A stretch of DNA of 64,000 nt from Emiliania huxleyi CCMP1516 (lineage: Eukaryota; Haptophyta; Isochrysidales; Noelaerhabdaceae), in the NCBI RefSeq assembly GCF_000372725.1, contig NW_005195508.1, forward strand, positions 27,908 to 91,907. Reading direction: 5' to 3'. The notes under the pieces are model-generated. The model ran no database searches, was not told the DNA's origin, and saw only the letters and a list, made by a program, of their open reading frames with translations. The translations under genes and the position numbers were made by a program. Position 1 is the first letter of the stretch; every line of letters starts with the position of its first letter. Below are positions 63,333 through 64,000 of this stretch, piece by piece.

Positions 63333-64000
63333 TCACAGTGCGGCGCGCCTGCGCTCTGTCAGCCCTGACGTCAGCCTGTCGTTGAGGATGAGTAAGAGCA
63401 GCGTCTGCGGTCCCTGCCTGAGGTAGTTTGGAAGCCAGCCACGGAGCAAGCCGGCGAACCCTTCCGACCGGACGATGGCCGCCATCGCGGCGGAAGTGCC
63501 TCCCTGCAGCACGCCGCCGGCCTGGCCTCCGCTCGCCGCGGCCATCGCGCGTGTCTTGACGACGTCAAAGGGCGAGGTTGTCGTGGTGGTGACGAGCCCA
63601 GCGAGCATCGAGGCGGTCAGCATCGTCGGAAGCGCGGCGGGCGAGGCGCCCGTGTGCCTCGCGAGCAGCTGCTTGATCTGGTCGTAGGTGGCGAGCTGCG
63701 AGGCGGTCAGCACCGCCGAGCGCTGCATGGAGGGCGCAGTGCCCGTCCAGAGGCTCCGCACGCCGTCGCGGCGCACACCCTGCAAGAGCGACGCCGCGCC
63801 CCCTGCGCCGCTCGACGCCTGAAGGCGCACCTGAGCGCGGGGATGGGGAGTGACTCGTCCCGTTGCCGCGCTCGGCTCGCGAGTGAGCGGTGTCTTGGAA
63901 GCGTCTGGCAGGCGCGTGCGTCGCCTTGAGGAGCTCGAGCGGGTTGGTGATGGCAGCGGCCGCGGCGCCGGAGCTGATTCCCGCGGCTAACTTGACTCCA
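63333..64000 (-). CDS. Mitochondrial carrier family protein (partial)
   Basis: The visible part is exons 63925-64000 (runs off the window) and 63333-63830. The GC-AG intron 63831-63924 joins NPLELLK|VRLQASSG exactly as the family's P-x-[DE]-x-x-[KR] signature requires. A second signature SPFDVVKTRAM and the repeat ends GVRSLWTGTAPSMQRSAV and GFAGLLRGWLPNYLRQGPQTLLLLILND are clear; stop 63333. The last motif resembles the dicarboxylate/oxoglutarate/uncoupling branch, but substrate contact residues cannot be assigned from this part. Should be an inner-membrane solute exchanger. Confidence 0.85.

Overview
This is a nuclear segment from a GC-rich, intron-rich eukaryote, most likely a photosynthetic alga with a complex plastid. 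A haptophyte-like or related chromist lineage fits best, but this is inference. The support is: spliced genes of typical eukaryotic families (TRM5, an ATAD5/Elg1-like clamp unloader, HECT and U-box ligases, an FBXO11-like protein, a mitochondrial carrier); a small protein with a bipartite plastid/thylakoid-type leader; TTAGGG-type repeats; and mostly GC-AG introns of about 65-75 bp. Positions are read by eye, so an uncertainty of one or two bases is possible at some splice sites.

Layout. 0-4.5 kb: 5' part of an ATAD5/Elg1-like gene (minus) and the C-terminal half of a PI-PLC (minus), joined to a scrap of a retroelement. 4.7-10.2 kb: a multi-exon zinc-ribbon/ABM-like membrane protein (plus), a thylakoid-lumen-type protein (minus) and a secreted ParB-like protein (minus). 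10.6-12.9 kb: a DIRS-like retroelement fossil. 13.4-15.5 kb: a TPR gene. 15.5-19.7 kb: gene-poor, with a foldback element. 19.7-28.7 kb: cupin (minus) and J-domain/PPR (plus) genes in divergent order, then HflX GTPase (minus) and an ankyrin/U-box gene (minus). 28.77-29.40 kb: a nested inverted-repeat element. 31.3-41.1 kb: GH54 arabinofuranosidase (plus), a secreted or membrane TIR-like protein (minus), a Gly/Pro-rich surface protein (minus) and an RCC1-HECT ligase (plus). 41.5-50.8 kb: a ThDP enzyme (minus), a repeat family, a mitochondrial-type unknown protein (minus) and a putative glycosyltransferase (plus). 51-64 kb: two inverted copies of a ~755 bp TIR element, TRM5 (minus), an FBXO11-like gene (plus), an assembly gap, a second copy of the 44-45 kb repeat family, and a mitochondrial carrier (minus, runs off the end).

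The genes are mostly unrelated housekeeping and signalling functions rather than a pathway. The most striking feature is how they are interrupted. Of 33 introns I could place by reading frame, about 22 are GC-AG and 11 GT-AG. Many are built from a direct repeat of exon sequence around a simple-repeat filler (TAGACACTTCC-type, GGACATGTCC-type, telomere-like, poly-C), and one copy of the repeat supplies the donor. This looks like recent and repeated intron creation. A second theme is a dispersed element of 75-300 bp that lies just upstream of, and in the same orientation as, the start of at least six unrelated genes.
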